Origin: Labrys sp. WJW
Lineage (GTDB): Bacteria; Pseudomonadota; Alphaproteobacteria; Rhizobiales; Labraceae
NCBI RefSeq assembly: GCF_001676615.1
Contig: NZ_LYXZ01000070.1
Span: forward strand, 32,588-96,587
DNA length: 64,000 bases
Reading direction: 5' to 3'
Part shown: piece by piece, positions 43,627 through 52,234 of the stretch
How the letters are laid out: each line of letters begins with the position of its first letter
How positions within the stretch are numbered: position 1 is the stretch's first letter
Position numbers and translations under genes: made by a program
The notes under the pieces: model-generated
The model's database searches: none
Seen by the model: only the letters and a program-made list of their open reading frames with translations
Told to the model about the DNA's origin: nothing

Positions 43627-44415
43627 TTACGCATCATGCACATGGCTTTCCAGCTCGCCTTCCTCGGCCATCACGAAGATGCGGCCATTGACGCGGGCGA
43701 CATGAATGGGCGTGCGGTAGAGATCGGACAGGACATGGCGGTTGACGACCTCGTCGACAGTGCCGATCGCGGCGCGGCCATGGCCGAGATAGAGCACCTG
43801 GTCGACGGCGTTGAGCAGCGGGTTGATCTCATGGGCGCAGAACAGCACGGCGATGCCGCGTTCCGAGGCGACCTCCTTGATCAGTTCGACGATGCCGCGC
43901 TGATGGGCCGGGTCGAGGCTGGCGAGCGGTTCGTCCATCAAGAGGAGCCTGGGGTCGCCGATCAGGGTCTGGGCGATAAGCAGGCGCTGGCGCTCGCCGC
44001 CGGAAAGCTGGGAGATCGGCCGGCGGGCGAGATCGGCGGCGCCAACGCGCTCGATTGCGGCCCAGGCCGCTTCCTTGTCGGCCGCGGACGCGAAGGGCCA
44101 GCCCCAGCGCGTGCCTTCGATGGCACCGAGCACGAGTTCGTAGCCGCTGAGGCCTGACAGGGCCGCGTTGCGCCGCATCTGCGGCATGTAGCCGATCTTG
44201 GGGTTGCCGCGCCGCGGCGCTTCGCCGAGCACGCTGATCCGCCCGGCCTGCGGCGTGACCAGGCCGAGCACGGCGCGCATCAGCGTAGTCTTGCCGGCGC
44301 CGTTGGGACCGAGCAGGCCGACAAACCGGCCTTCGGCAATGGAAAAGGAGACGCTGGACAGGATCCGGCGCCTCCCGAGGGTCAGGCTGACTTTTTCGAA
44401 ACCGACAGCACTCAC
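43627..44415 (-). CDS. znuC: ZnuC-like zinc/manganese ABC ATPase
   Basis: A 262-residue ATPase. Walker A is GPNGAGKTT, the Q-loop IGYMPQM, the signature LSGGERQRLL, Walker B LLLMDEPLASLD and the switch histidine in FCAHE. GPNGAGKTTL and ERQR are typical of metal and haem importers. Its ATG overlaps the TGA of the binding-protein gene (ATGA, 44412-44415). Confidence 0.93.
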   Translation of the reverse strand: MSAVGFEKVSLTLGRRRILSSVSFSIAEGRFVGLLGPNGAGKTTLMRAVLGLVTPQAGRISVLGEAPRRGNPKIGYMPQMRRNAALSGLSGYELVLGAIEGTRWGWPFASAADKEAAWAAIERVGAADLARRPISQLSGGERQRLLIAQTLIGDPRLLLMDEPLASLDPAHQRGIVELIKEVASERGIAVLFCAHEINPLLNAVDQVLYLGHGRAAIGTVDEVVNRHVLSDLYRTPIHVARVNGRIFVMAEEGELESHVHDA

Positions 44416-45290
44416 TGCGTCAAACCGGAAAGGGCCAGATCGACCTGGCCGAGCTGTCCGTCGAACCAGGCCTGGATAGCGGTGCCGGCCGGCATGGTTT
44501 CGGTGACGCCCACCACCGCGACCTTGTGATCCCTGGCGATCTGCAGGAGCCGCTTCGTGGTCTCGTCGGTGACCTGATTGTTGTAGAACAGGATCTTGGC
44601 CGAGCCGTCCTTGAGACTGTTCTCGAAGGCGGCGACCTGGCTGGGGCTCGGCTCGCTGTCATTCATGATCGCGGTCTGGAAATCCTGGTTGAGCATCTTG
44701 AGGCCGAGGGCCTCCGCCATATAGCCGAAAACCGGCTCGGTGGCAGTCACCTTGACGTCCTTGTACTTGGTCTTGATCGCATCGACCTGTTTCGTCAACT
44801 CGGAGAAAGACGCTTCGAACTTGGCGAGATTGGCCTTGTAGTCGGCTGCGTGGCCAGCATCGCGCTTTTCGAGCTCGGCGGCCAGCGCCGTGGCCACGGC
44901 CGGGAACGTCTTCAACTCGTACCACAGATGGGGATTGTCGCCTGCTTTGTGCCCGGTGAGCTCGGCGGCGACGATCGCCTTGCGATCGGGATTGGCGGAG
45001 GCGGAAAGCAGCTTGTCCATCCACGGATCATAGTCGGCGCCATTGTAGACCACGATCGCGGCGGTCGAGAGCGCGCGCGCGGTGGAAGGGCTCGATTCGA
45101 AAAGATGCGGGTCGTCCTCGGGATTGGAAAGGATCGAGGTGACCTCGACATGCTCGCCCCCGATCTGGCTGGCGAGGTCGCCATAGAAATTCTCCGCGGC
45201 GACGACCTTGATCTTCTCGGCGGCCGCGGCCGGATGGGGCATGATCGCTGCCGCGGCCATGAGGACGGCGGCAAACATCATCGAACGCAT
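44412..45290 (-). CDS. znuA: ZnuA/TroA-like metal-binding lipid-free periplasmic protein
   Basis: A 292-residue cluster A-I solute-binding protein. Signal peptide 1-25 (MMFAAVLMAAAAIMPHPAAAA). Metal ligands expected at the histidines of NPEDDPHLFESSP and GDNPHLWYELKTFP. The His/Asp-rich loop of classical ZnuA is missing, so specificity (Zn or Mn) is not certain; the upstream Zur box favours zinc. Start 45290 has GGAG 5 bp upstream. First gene of the operon. Confidence 0.92.
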   Translation of the reverse strand: MRSMMFAAVLMAAAAIMPHPAAAAEKIKVVAAENFYGDLASQIGGEHVEVTSILSNPEDDPHLFESSPSTARALSTAAIVVYNGADYDPWMDKLLSASANPDRKAIVAAELTGHKAGDNPHLWYELKTFPAVATALAAELEKRDAGHAADYKANLAKFEASFSELTKQVDAIKTKYKDVKVTATEPVFGYMAEALGLKMLNQDFQTAIMNDSEPSPSQVAAFENSLKDGSAKILFYNNQVTDETTKRLLQIARDHKVAVVGVTETMPAGTAIQAWFDGQLGQVDLALSGLTQ

Positions 45291-45347
45291 CGTGATCTCC
45301 ATGACACTAGATAAGGACAGGCTGCAGGCCCATCGCAAAGACTGAAA

Positions 45348-45362
45348 TGTTATAATGTAACA
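45348..45362. promoter_or_regulatory. Zur box
   Basis: TGTTATAATGTAACA is a 15-bp palindrome with one mismatch and closely matches the alphaproteobacterial Zur consensus (TGTTATAATATAACA type). It is 58 bp upstream of znuA, where bound Zur would block the promoter when zinc is plentiful. It is also in the divergent region of the DUF4139 gene, whose start is 198 bp away. Confidence 0.75.
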
Positions 45363-45559
45363 ATCTTTGATTAGTGGGCGGGGCGAGGGATGTCAATCGT
45401 GTCCGGGCAGGATTCGCGACAGCGACTCAGGCTCGCCCACCGGTTGCACTCGCCTGTAACCCCCGATACACCTCCGATGCGTCGCAAAGCTGCTACAACA
45501 GCGTCGAAACCTGCCGCCGACCTCCCGGAGCAAAGCGCTAGCGCTATAGAGGGCTTTTC

Positions 45560-47605
45560 ATGCGTTCCCCCGTTCTCCTCGTCCTGATGGCCACCACCAT
45601 GCTCACCGGTACTGCTGAAGCCGCCGAACTCGTCCTCAAGCGTGCCGTGCTCGGCACCGGGGGCGTCGGCTATTTCGAATATGCTGCCGAGGTTACGGGC
45701 AAGGAGACGCTCACCCTGCGCGCCCGGCTCGACCAGGTCGACGACATCCTCAAGAGCGTGCTGATTCTCGATCCGGCCGGTACCGGCTCGGCCACGCTGC
45801 CCGGCAAGGCCGGCGCGGACGAGACCTTCGCCTCCCTGCCTTTCGCGAAATCCGATCTCGACAGCATGCCTGCCCTGATCGCGGCGCTGAAGGGGGCCGA
45901 GATCAGGCTCTCCGGCCCGCGCAAGCTCGAAGGACGCATCGCCAGCGTGCAGACGGAGACGGTTACGAGCAAGGACGGCGGCACCATGACGCGGACCCGC
46001 GTCTCCGTCTTCTCCGGCGCCGCGATCGAGCAGTTCATCCTGGAAGAGGCCGAAGGGCTGGAATTCAAGGACGCCAGGCTCGGCGAGCAGGTCGAGACGG
46101 CGCTCAAGGCCCTGCGCACGGCGCAGGACCGTTCCGGCCGCGACATTTCCATCCAGCTTGCCGAGGGCGGCAAGCGCACCGTGCGCATCGGCTATGTGGC
46201 GGAAGCGCCGGTCTGGAAGGCGGCCTACCGCCTGACGCTGCCCAAGGCCGACGAGGACAAGGCGCGCCTGCAGGGCTGGGTCGTCCTGGAGAACATGACG
46301 GGCAATCCCTGGAAGGACGTCGAGGTGACCTTGTCCTCGGCTTCGCCGGTGACCTTCCGCCAGGCGCTCTACGATCCCTATTACGTCCAGCGCCAGACCA
46401 TTGCGCCGCCGGTGAGCCGCACGGCCTTGCCGCGTACCGATGCCGGACAGCAGAATCTGGAATTGAAGGCATCGGGCGGCGCGGGCACCGACCAAGCCAT
46501 GTATGACATGGCACCGGCTCCCGCCGCCGCGCCCGCTCCGATTGCGCCATCGGCGCGGCTGCGCAAGAACCAGGCCTTCCTCGGCCAGGGAGGCGGCGCA
46601 CAGAATTTCGGTATTGCCGAGCCGCAGGAGGCCGGCAGTGCCGCCGAGGAGAACGCCGCCGGCGCCAGCTTCACCCTGTCGAAGCTGGTCAGCGTCGGCT
46701 CGGGCGAGAGCCTCACCATTCCCTTCGTCGATCTCAAAATGCCCTCGCAGGCCGTGGCCTGGTATCAGGGCGGCAGCCGCAATCCCTGGCAGGCGCTGAC
46801 TTTGAAGAATGACGGCGCCACCTCGCTGCCCGCGGGCTCGGCCACCATCTATGAAGGCACCGAGGCTGGACCGCTCTTCTCGGGCGAAGCCCAGTTCCCG
46901 CTGCTGCCGACCGGCGATTTCCGCCTGATCGGTTTCGGCGCCGACCAGAAGGTGCTGGTTGACTCGGAGGCGAGCTCGGCCAAGGCGATCACCAAGATCA
47001 AGGTAGTCGACGGTACGCTCCAGGTCGAAAGCCGTCTGCGCCAGACCACGACCTATCGGGTCAAGAACGGCGCCGGCGAGCTGCGCCATATGGTGGTCGA
47101 GCAGCCGCGCGTTGCCGACTGGACTTTGGTGGAACCCAAGGCCGAGGAGGCGACCATCGCCGGGCAGGCCTATCGCATCCGCTTCGATGTCGAGGCGGGC
47201 AAGTCCAAGCAATACAAGGTCACGCTGGAGCGGCCCGTGGTCGAGGCGATGGCCGTCGCCGATGTCACCGGCGAGCGCATCCAGGCATTGATGGCCGCCC
47301 CCGATCTCGATGCCGAGACCAAGGCCCGGCTTGCCACGGTTGCCGAGGCGGCCAAGGCGAGCGACGAGGCGCAGGCCGCGACGACACGCCTGGAAGAGCA
47401 GCGCGACGGCATCACCCAGGACCAGGAACGTATCCGCGAGAATCTGAAGTCGGCGCCGCAGGGTTCCGATCTCGCCCGGCTCTATTCCCAGAAGATGCTG
47501 GAGCAGGAAAAGGCGCTCGACAAGCTCGATGGGGCGATCAAGGAGGCGCGCGCCAAATATGAGGCGGCCCGCAAGATCCTCGGCGATCGCGTGAGAGCCC
47601 TGTAG
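45560..47605 (+). CDS. DUF4139-domain secreted protein
   Basis: A 681-residue exported protein. Signal peptide 1-21 (SPVLLVLMATTMLTGTAEA). The middle and C-terminal parts have the DUF4139 pattern: RTVRIGYVAEAPVWKAAYRL near 210, then WVVLENMTGNPWKDVEVTLSSASPVTF, and VVEQPRVADWTLVEPK near 515. A Pro/Ala-rich linker lies at 300-345. Residues 590-670 are a predicted coiled coil (EQRDGITQDQERIRENLK). The biochemical role is unknown; related proteins are surface or periplasmic. Possibly Zn-linked by position only. Confidence 0.88.
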   Translation: MRSPVLLVLMATTMLTGTAEAAELVLKRAVLGTGGVGYFEYAAEVTGKETLTLRARLDQVDDILKSVLILDPAGTGSATLPGKAGADETFASLPFAKSDLDSMPALIAALKGAEIRLSGPRKLEGRIASVQTETVTSKDGGTMTRTRVSVFSGAAIEQFILEEAEGLEFKDARLGEQVETALKALRTAQDRSGRDISIQLAEGGKRTVRIGYVAEAPVWKAAYRLTLPKADEDKARLQGWVVLENMTGNPWKDVEVTLSSASPVTFRQALYDPYYVQRQTIAPPVSRTALPRTDAGQQNLELKASGGAGTDQAMYDMAPAPAAAPAPIAPSARLRKNQAFLGQGGGAQNFGIAEPQEAGSAAEENAAGASFTLSKLVSVGSGESLTIPFVDLKMPSQAVAWYQGGSRNPWQALTLKNDGATSLPAGSATIYEGTEAGPLFSGEAQFPLLPTGDFRLIGFGADQKVLVDSEASSAKAITKIKVVDGTLQVESRLRQTTTYRVKNGAGELRHMVVEQPRVADWTLVEPKAEEATIAGQAYRIRFDVEAGKSKQYKVTLERPVVEAMAVADVTGERIQALMAAPDLDAETKARLATVAEAAKASDEAQAATTRLEEQRDGITQDQERIRENLKSAPQGSDLARLYSQKMLEQEKALDKLDGAIKEARAKYEAARKILGDRVRAL

Positions 47606-47655
47606 CGGCAGGAGACAAGACCGGTCCCGCACCGGGGCCGGTATGCCGCTTTTTT
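47605..47655 (+). terminator. Rho-independent terminator of the DUF4139 gene
   Basis: Outer stem GCGGCA (47605-47610) / TGCCGC (47644-47649), inner stem ACCGGTCCC / GGGGCCGGT around a 5-nt loop, followed by TTTTTT (47650-47655). It starts at the stop codon. Confidence 0.88.
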
Positions 47656-47867
47656 GACAACCGCCGAAGGGTTGCAATGCTGGCTCAATGCAGCCCGGCA
47701 CAATGGTCGTGCCTGCGGCGAAGATTGAGTCGCGTTCCGCCTCTCAACGTGGTCGCGGCAGGTCCGACGGTGCAGGCGCGATCGAGGCTGCATCCGTTTC
47801 GGCGGATGCATGGAGCGGGTCTCGGCCGCGCTTCTCCATGCGGTCTCGATTGCGACCGGACGATGGC

Positions 47868-48452
47868 ATGACCATGCGCGACGTATTGCCCTTCTTGCGG
47901 GCCTTGAATTCAGATCCTCTCAGCGTGGGCGCCATCGCGCCCTCGGGTCCGGCCCTCGCCGAGTTGATCACCCGTGAGATCACGCCGTCCTCGGGACCCG
48001 TCGTCGAGTTGGGGCCGGGAACGGGTGTCTTCACCCGGGCCCTGCTGGCGCGTGGCATACGGGAGGACGAGCTCACGCTGCTGGAGCGTGGCACCGAATT
48101 CGTCGAATTGTTGCGTGGGCGCTTTCCCCTGGCGCGCGTGCTTCACGAGGATGCCGCCGGCCTGGGGACACTCGGCCTCTTCGACGGGCCGATGGCAGGG
48201 GCGGTGATCAGCGGACTGCCGCTCCTCAACCTGCCCCGGGACAAAATTCGAGCCATATTGGCCGGCGCCTTCGAGACCCTCCGTCCGGGCGGTGCCTTTT
48301 ATCAATTTACTTATGGCGCGCGCTGTCCCGTGCCGGGACCGATGCTCGAGGAACTCGGCTTGCGAGCGGTCCGGATCGGCCGGGCCTTCGCCAACATACC
48401 ACCGGCGACGGTATATCGGATCGGCCGGCGTGGCGCCTCCGTGCCGCGCTGA
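47868..48452 (+). CDS. PmtA-like phospholipid N-methyltransferase
   Basis: A 194-residue SAM methyltransferase resembling Rhizobium PmtA, which makes phosphatidylcholine from phosphatidylethanolamine at the inner membrane. Matching features are FLRALNSDPLSVGAIAPSGPALA at the N-terminus, motif I VVELGPGTGVFTRALLARG, and the family stretch VISGLPLLNLPRDKIRAIL...LRPGGAFYQFTYG. The N-terminus could start at 47838 (MRSRLRPDDG), which adds a basic, membrane-interacting segment. Activity on phospholipid versus an rRNA or other lipid is inferred. Confidence 0.8.
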   Translation: MTMRDVLPFLRALNSDPLSVGAIAPSGPALAELITREITPSSGPVVELGPGTGVFTRALLARGIREDELTLLERGTEFVELLRGRFPLARVLHEDAAGLGTLGLFDGPMAGAVISGLPLLNLPRDKIRAILAGAFETLRPGGAFYQFTYGARCPVPGPMLEELGLRAVRIGRAFANIPPATVYRIGRRGASVPR

Positions 48453-48503
48453 TCCCCAGGCCGGCCATCGTCAGGCGGGCCTGGCGTCCAGGCCGGCCTT
48501 GCC

Positions 48504-49391
48504 TCAGCGGCCCACCAGCTTCTTGACCTGGCGGACGCAGCCGATCGTGGCCGCCTTCGAGCGGTCGACGATGGCCGACTGGCCGGGCGACCGGGGTTTC
48601 AGGCCCATGCGGCGCAGATAATAGTTGGCCCGGTAGACGTCCTTGTACTTCCAGTTCGGAAATTCGAGATTGAGCGACAGGCTGATCGAAATATTGTCGT
48701 GGTTCTGCAGCCAATGCGCGCCATGCGTCGGAATATGCACCGCGTCGCCGGGCTCAAGCGTGATCTTGCGGGCCTTCCGCTCGGCTTCCGGCTTGAAGGT
48801 GCCCGCCGTGGTCGTCACCGCGTAGTAGCGCTCGAGTTCATCCTCGGTGGTGATGCTGCGATCCATCGGATCGCAGACCCAGATATCCTTGGTGCCGTGA
48901 ATCTGGGTGAGGACGTTGACCTCGGCATCGAAGTGATAGGGCGTCTTGCGGCGGGGTGAGGTGATGAAGATCAGCATTTCGGTATTGCTGAGCTGCTTGG
49001 AGCCTTCGGGGCCGGCAATCTGGCGAATGAAGTCGTCGAACTCGTCCAGCAGCTTCTTGTAGCGCGGATCGATTTCGATGTGCTTCAAAACCATCCAGGC
49101 ACCGGCCGTCTCGATGCGGTCGATGACCTGTCGCACCGTCATGTCCGGTTTGGGGACAGAGCCCCATTTGTCGGTGATCGAGAGATCCCCGGCATCCCAA
49201 TAGAGGTCGCCCGGGCGCTTGGCCGCTTCCTCCGCCACGCTCGCCAGCGCATCGATCGAAAACAGGGGGTGGCTGGCCAGAGGGTGCTGCATCGAGAAAG
49301 CAGCCTTGTGAAGCAGGCGGCGACATTCCTCGAACGGTTCCACCGTCGACCATTGATCCGAATGCTGAACAATAGATGGCTTCGTCAGCAT
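48504..49391 (-). CDS. JmjC/cupin-8 type Fe(II)/2-oxoglutarate dioxygenase-like protein
   Basis: A 295-residue protein with a cupin-like JmjC core from about 85 to 250. Candidate iron ligands are H153 and D155 in TPYHFDAEVNV and H223 or H226 in HIPTHGAHW; the lysine/threonine pocket for 2-oxoglutarate cannot be fixed by eye. Start MLTKPSIVQH at 49391 is chosen; the TTG upstream at 49514 adds a low-complexity leader. Such proteins hydroxylate ribosomal proteins, peptides or small molecules; the target is unknown. Divergent from the caspase gene across a 387-bp gap. Confidence 0.83.
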   Translation of the reverse strand: MLTKPSIVQHSDQWSTVEPFEECRRLLHKAAFSMQHPLASHPLFSIDALASVAEEAAKRPGDLYWDAGDLSITDKWGSVPKPDMTVRQVIDRIETAGAWMVLKHIEIDPRYKKLLDEFDDFIRQIAGPEGSKQLSNTEMLIFITSPRRKTPYHFDAEVNVLTQIHGTKDIWVCDPMDRSITTEDELERYYAVTTTAGTFKPEAERKARKITLEPGDAVHIPTHGAHWLQNHDNISISLSLNLEFPNWKYKDVYRANYYLRRMGLKPRSPGQSAIVDRSKAATIGCVRQVKKLVGR

Positions 49392-49778
49392 GCCATGTTT
49401 CCTCTGGATTGAGCAGGACGTATCAGTAGTTGAGTTATGATTTATTGATTTATCGCAGATTTTTACTTTATGGGCGAGGCGAGTGGAGGAGTCTTTCGGG
49501 GGCGTACAAATCAATCTTTAGTAGGAGGGGAGACGTTCCCTCGCTCGCTCGTAAGCCGTATCACTTAAGGGAAGTCGACGCGCCGCCGATGGCAAGAAGA
49601 GCGCCTCGGCCAAGCATCCATGCTCGACGTGAACGGGATCGCGCAAGGCGATCGGAGTGCGCAAAGGCACGGTCCGGACAGCAAAAGTCGTGCCTTCTGC
49701 CGCCAGGCGAACTATACAAGCGGACTTTAAAGGCGCAGCCGGCGACGCCTGACTGATCCTGCCGGTTTCGAGGGTATC
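49392..49778. promoter_or_regulatory. Divergent 387-bp intergenic region, AT-rich near the JmjC gene
   Basis: About 49410-49480 is AT-rich (TTATGATTTATTGATTTAT) and probably carries the JmjC promoter. GAGGG and CCCTC form a short inverted repeat around 49530-49545. The rest is GC-rich without a convincing ORF, operator or terminator. No RNA gene is recognised. Confidence 0.35.
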
Positions 49779-51497
49779 ATGCGGCGTGCGGCACGCTTCT
49801 TCACCGGTCTGGTTCTATCGCTGGCGTTCGGCCTGTGCGCTGCCGAAGCTGCCCTGGCGCGCAATCTCGCGCTGGTCATCGGCAATGATTCCTATGCCAA
49901 CGTCACGTCGCTTCAGAAGGCGGTCTCGGATGCCCGCGCCATTGCCGACCAGCTCGAAAAGCTCGGCTATGTGGTGAGGCGGGTCGAGAATGCCGATCAG
50001 CGGGGCATGAGCCGGGCCCTGGTGGCTTTCAACGCCGATATCCAGCCCGGCGACCGGGCGCTGTTCTACTATGCCGGCCATGGCTTCGAGATCGGCGGCA
50101 CCAACTACCTGCTGCCCACCGACGTGCCTTCGGTCCAGACCAACCAGCAGGACCTCATCCGCGACGCGTCCTTTTCGGTGGAGCGGGTCATCGACGGGAT
50201 CCGGGACAAGGGAGCCGGCGTTGCCGTGCTGGTGCTGGATGCCTGCCGCAACAATCCCTTCGCCAATGACAGGTCGCGCTCGGTGGCGGCAACCCGTGGC
50301 CTGGCCCGCGTCGACGCGCCTGAGGGCGTCTTCGTCCTGATGTCGGCGGGCGCCAAGCAGGAAGCGCTCGACCGGCTCTCCGACCAGGACGGCAATCCCA
50401 ATTCCGTGTTCACCCGCAGCTTCCTCGGCGAATTGTCGAAGCCCGGCCAGACCCTGGTCGAGATCGCCAAGAAAACGCAGGTCGACGTGCGTGCCTTGGC
50501 CGCGAGTGTCGGCCACGACCAGACGCCGGCCTATTACGACCAGGTCATCGGCGACGTCGTACTGTCGGATGCGGTGGACACCACCCCCCAGGCGGGGCAG
50601 CAGGTCGCCTCGGCGAGCCCGCAAGGCAATACCGGTCCGAACATCCGCACCGAGATCAATACGGTCGGACGGACCGAGGCCGGCAAGGGTGTCTCGATCG
50701 GGCCCGGCGTGAAGCTCGGGCCGGGGGTCACGATCGGTGGCAAGGACTCCCGTATCGCCCTTCAGAATCCGGCCAATCCGCCCACGACGGATCCGGCCAA
50801 GGCCTTGAATCTCCAGCAGGGCGGTGCGGCGACCGGCCAGCAGCTCGCTCTGGTCCGGCCGGATACCAAGCCCGGCCAGCTCACGCAGCCCATCGGCCGT
50901 GCTCCGATCGCCAGCTTCTCGCGCTCCAATGCCGGCTGGACGGTGACATTGTCCCTGCCGGAACCGGCGACAGCCCTGTCGTACCGGGTCGGCGAGGCCG
51001 GGGAGTTCAAGGAAACCGGCCTGCTCGACGTCCTCGACCAGCGCACCGGTGGGCGCATGCCCAATCCGTCCTTCTCGATGTCGCCCCGCGCCCAGGCGGG
51101 CATCATCCAGGTACGCTATCGCAGCATCGATGGCGCCGATGTCGGCCCCTTCTCGATTCGCTTCGACCCGGACATCGCCCTTTACGAGGACCAGCGCCGC
51201 AATCTCACCTCGATCCAGGGCAGCTGGGTGGAGTTTCGCGATTTCAACGGCGTGCTGGTCTATTTCACCACGCTGGTGAGCTATCGCTGTGCCGTCACCG
51301 AGGTGCGCTATGGCCTCAACGGCGCACCGCCATTGACCCGCTTCGACTTGCCTGTCTGCAACATGAAGGATCCCTATTCGATCCCCAACAATGCCAAGAC
51401 CTATCTGAAGCTACCGGGCAGTACCAAGTCGATCAGCGTGCAGGTCACCTGGCGCGACGGCTCGCAGTCCGAGATCAACACGGTGGAGAAGGATTGA
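49779..51497 (+). CDS. Secreted caspase-domain protein with C-terminal beta domain
   Basis: A 572-residue protein. Signal peptide 1-27 (FFTGLVLSLAFGLCAAEAALA). Residues 28-260 are a caspase-like (C14) domain: NLALVIGNDSYA, dyad H101 in FYYAGHGFE and C156 in LVLDACRNNPF, both present. A Pro/Gly-rich linker at 265-365 contains a short TKGVSIGPGVKLGPGVTIGG stretch. The C-terminal 200 residues (PIASFSRSNAGWTVTLSLPEPATALSYRVGE ...) look like an immunoglobulin- or carbohydrate-like beta domain. Periplasmic or surface location. Substrate unknown. Confidence 0.88.
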   Translation: MRRAARFFTGLVLSLAFGLCAAEAALARNLALVIGNDSYANVTSLQKAVSDARAIADQLEKLGYVVRRVENADQRGMSRALVAFNADIQPGDRALFYYAGHGFEIGGTNYLLPTDVPSVQTNQQDLIRDASFSVERVIDGIRDKGAGVAVLVLDACRNNPFANDRSRSVAATRGLARVDAPEGVFVLMSAGAKQEALDRLSDQDGNPNSVFTRSFLGELSKPGQTLVEIAKKTQVDVRALAASVGHDQTPAYYDQVIGDVVLSDAVDTTPQAGQQVASASPQGNTGPNIRTEINTVGRTEAGKGVSIGPGVKLGPGVTIGGKDSRIALQNPANPPTTDPAKALNLQQGGAATGQQLALVRPDTKPGQLTQPIGRAPIASFSRSNAGWTVTLSLPEPATALSYRVGEAGEFKETGLLDVLDQRTGGRMPNPSFSMSPRAQAGIIQVRYRSIDGADVGPFSIRFDPDIALYEDQRRNLTSIQGSWVEFRDFNGVLVYFTTLVSYRCAVTEVRYGLNGAPPLTRFDLPVCNMKDPYSIPNNAKTYLKLPGSTKSISVQVTWRDGSQSEINTVEKD

Positions 51498-51603
51498 GGC
51501 CGGGAGATCGGGTGAGGCAAGGTGGCACTCTTTGCTTCGGTGCGTCTTTGTGATTTGAAGTGGTTCATTCAGATCATAAAATCCTTCTGCATCGTTCGGT
51601 TCC

Positions 51604-52227
51604 ATGACCTCCTCCGCTCCCGTTCTTTCCGCTGGCTATTCCAACGTGCCGCCCGGCATGCTCGCCAATGTGGTCACCTGTCTCGAAATGCTGCAAAGGC
51701 CCAAGCCGAAGCCGGCGAAGCCGCTCGAACGGCCGCTGACGCTGGAGCGGATCGAGAAACCCGATTTGGGCGACTACCGCGCCCTCTATCGAGCCGTCGG
51801 CGAGGACTGGCTGTGGTTTTCGCGGCTGATCATGCCGGACGCCGAACTCGCGGCGATTCTGGAGCATCCCGATGTCGAGGTCTATGTACTCATGGCAGGC
51901 AAGCGGCGGCTTGGCCTGCTGGAGCTCGATTTTCGCCAGCAGGGGCAATGCGAGCTCGCCTTTTTCGGTCTGGTGGCGGAGGCGATCGGGCAAGGCGCCG
52001 GCCGCTTCCTGATGGACCAGGCCCTGGCCAAGGCCTGGGCCAGGCCGATCGAGCGGCTATGGGTGCATACCTGCACGTTCGACCACCCCGGCGCGCTGGC
52101 CTTCTACCGCCGCTCCGGCTTCGAGCCCTTCGCCTTCGAAGTGGAAGTCTGCGCCGATCCGCGCCTGAGCGGATGCCTGCCGCGCCAGGCCGCGGCCCAC
52201 ATACCGCTGGCGGACTTCACCGCCTGA
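51604..52227 (+). CDS. GNAT-family N-acetyltransferase
   Basis: A 207-residue acetyltransferase. The acetyl-CoA loop is EAIGQGAGRFLMDQALAKAWA and the terminal strands contain CTFDHPGALAFYRRSGFEPFA. An N-terminal ~60-residue segment precedes the fold. It ends 7 bp before the convergent dehydrogenase stop. Substrate unknown. Confidence 0.87.
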   Translation: MTSSAPVLSAGYSNVPPGMLANVVTCLEMLQRPKPKPAKPLERPLTLERIEKPDLGDYRALYRAVGEDWLWFSRLIMPDAELAAILEHPDVEVYVLMAGKRRLGLLELDFRQQGQCELAFFGLVAEAIGQGAGRFLMDQALAKAWARPIERLWVHTCTFDHPGALAFYRRSGFEPFAFEVEVCADPRLSGCLPRQAAAHIPLADFTA

Positions 52228-52234
52228 GCATTCG

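Noticed and set aside
45371..47701. 776-codon open frame on the minus strand
   Set aside because: Antisense to the DUF4139 gene and without recognisable motifs; it also crosses that gene's terminator.
48478..48494. GGCCTGG/CCAGGCC hairpin between convergent genes
   Set aside because: No T tract on either strand and GC-rich surroundings, so it is not convincing as a terminator.
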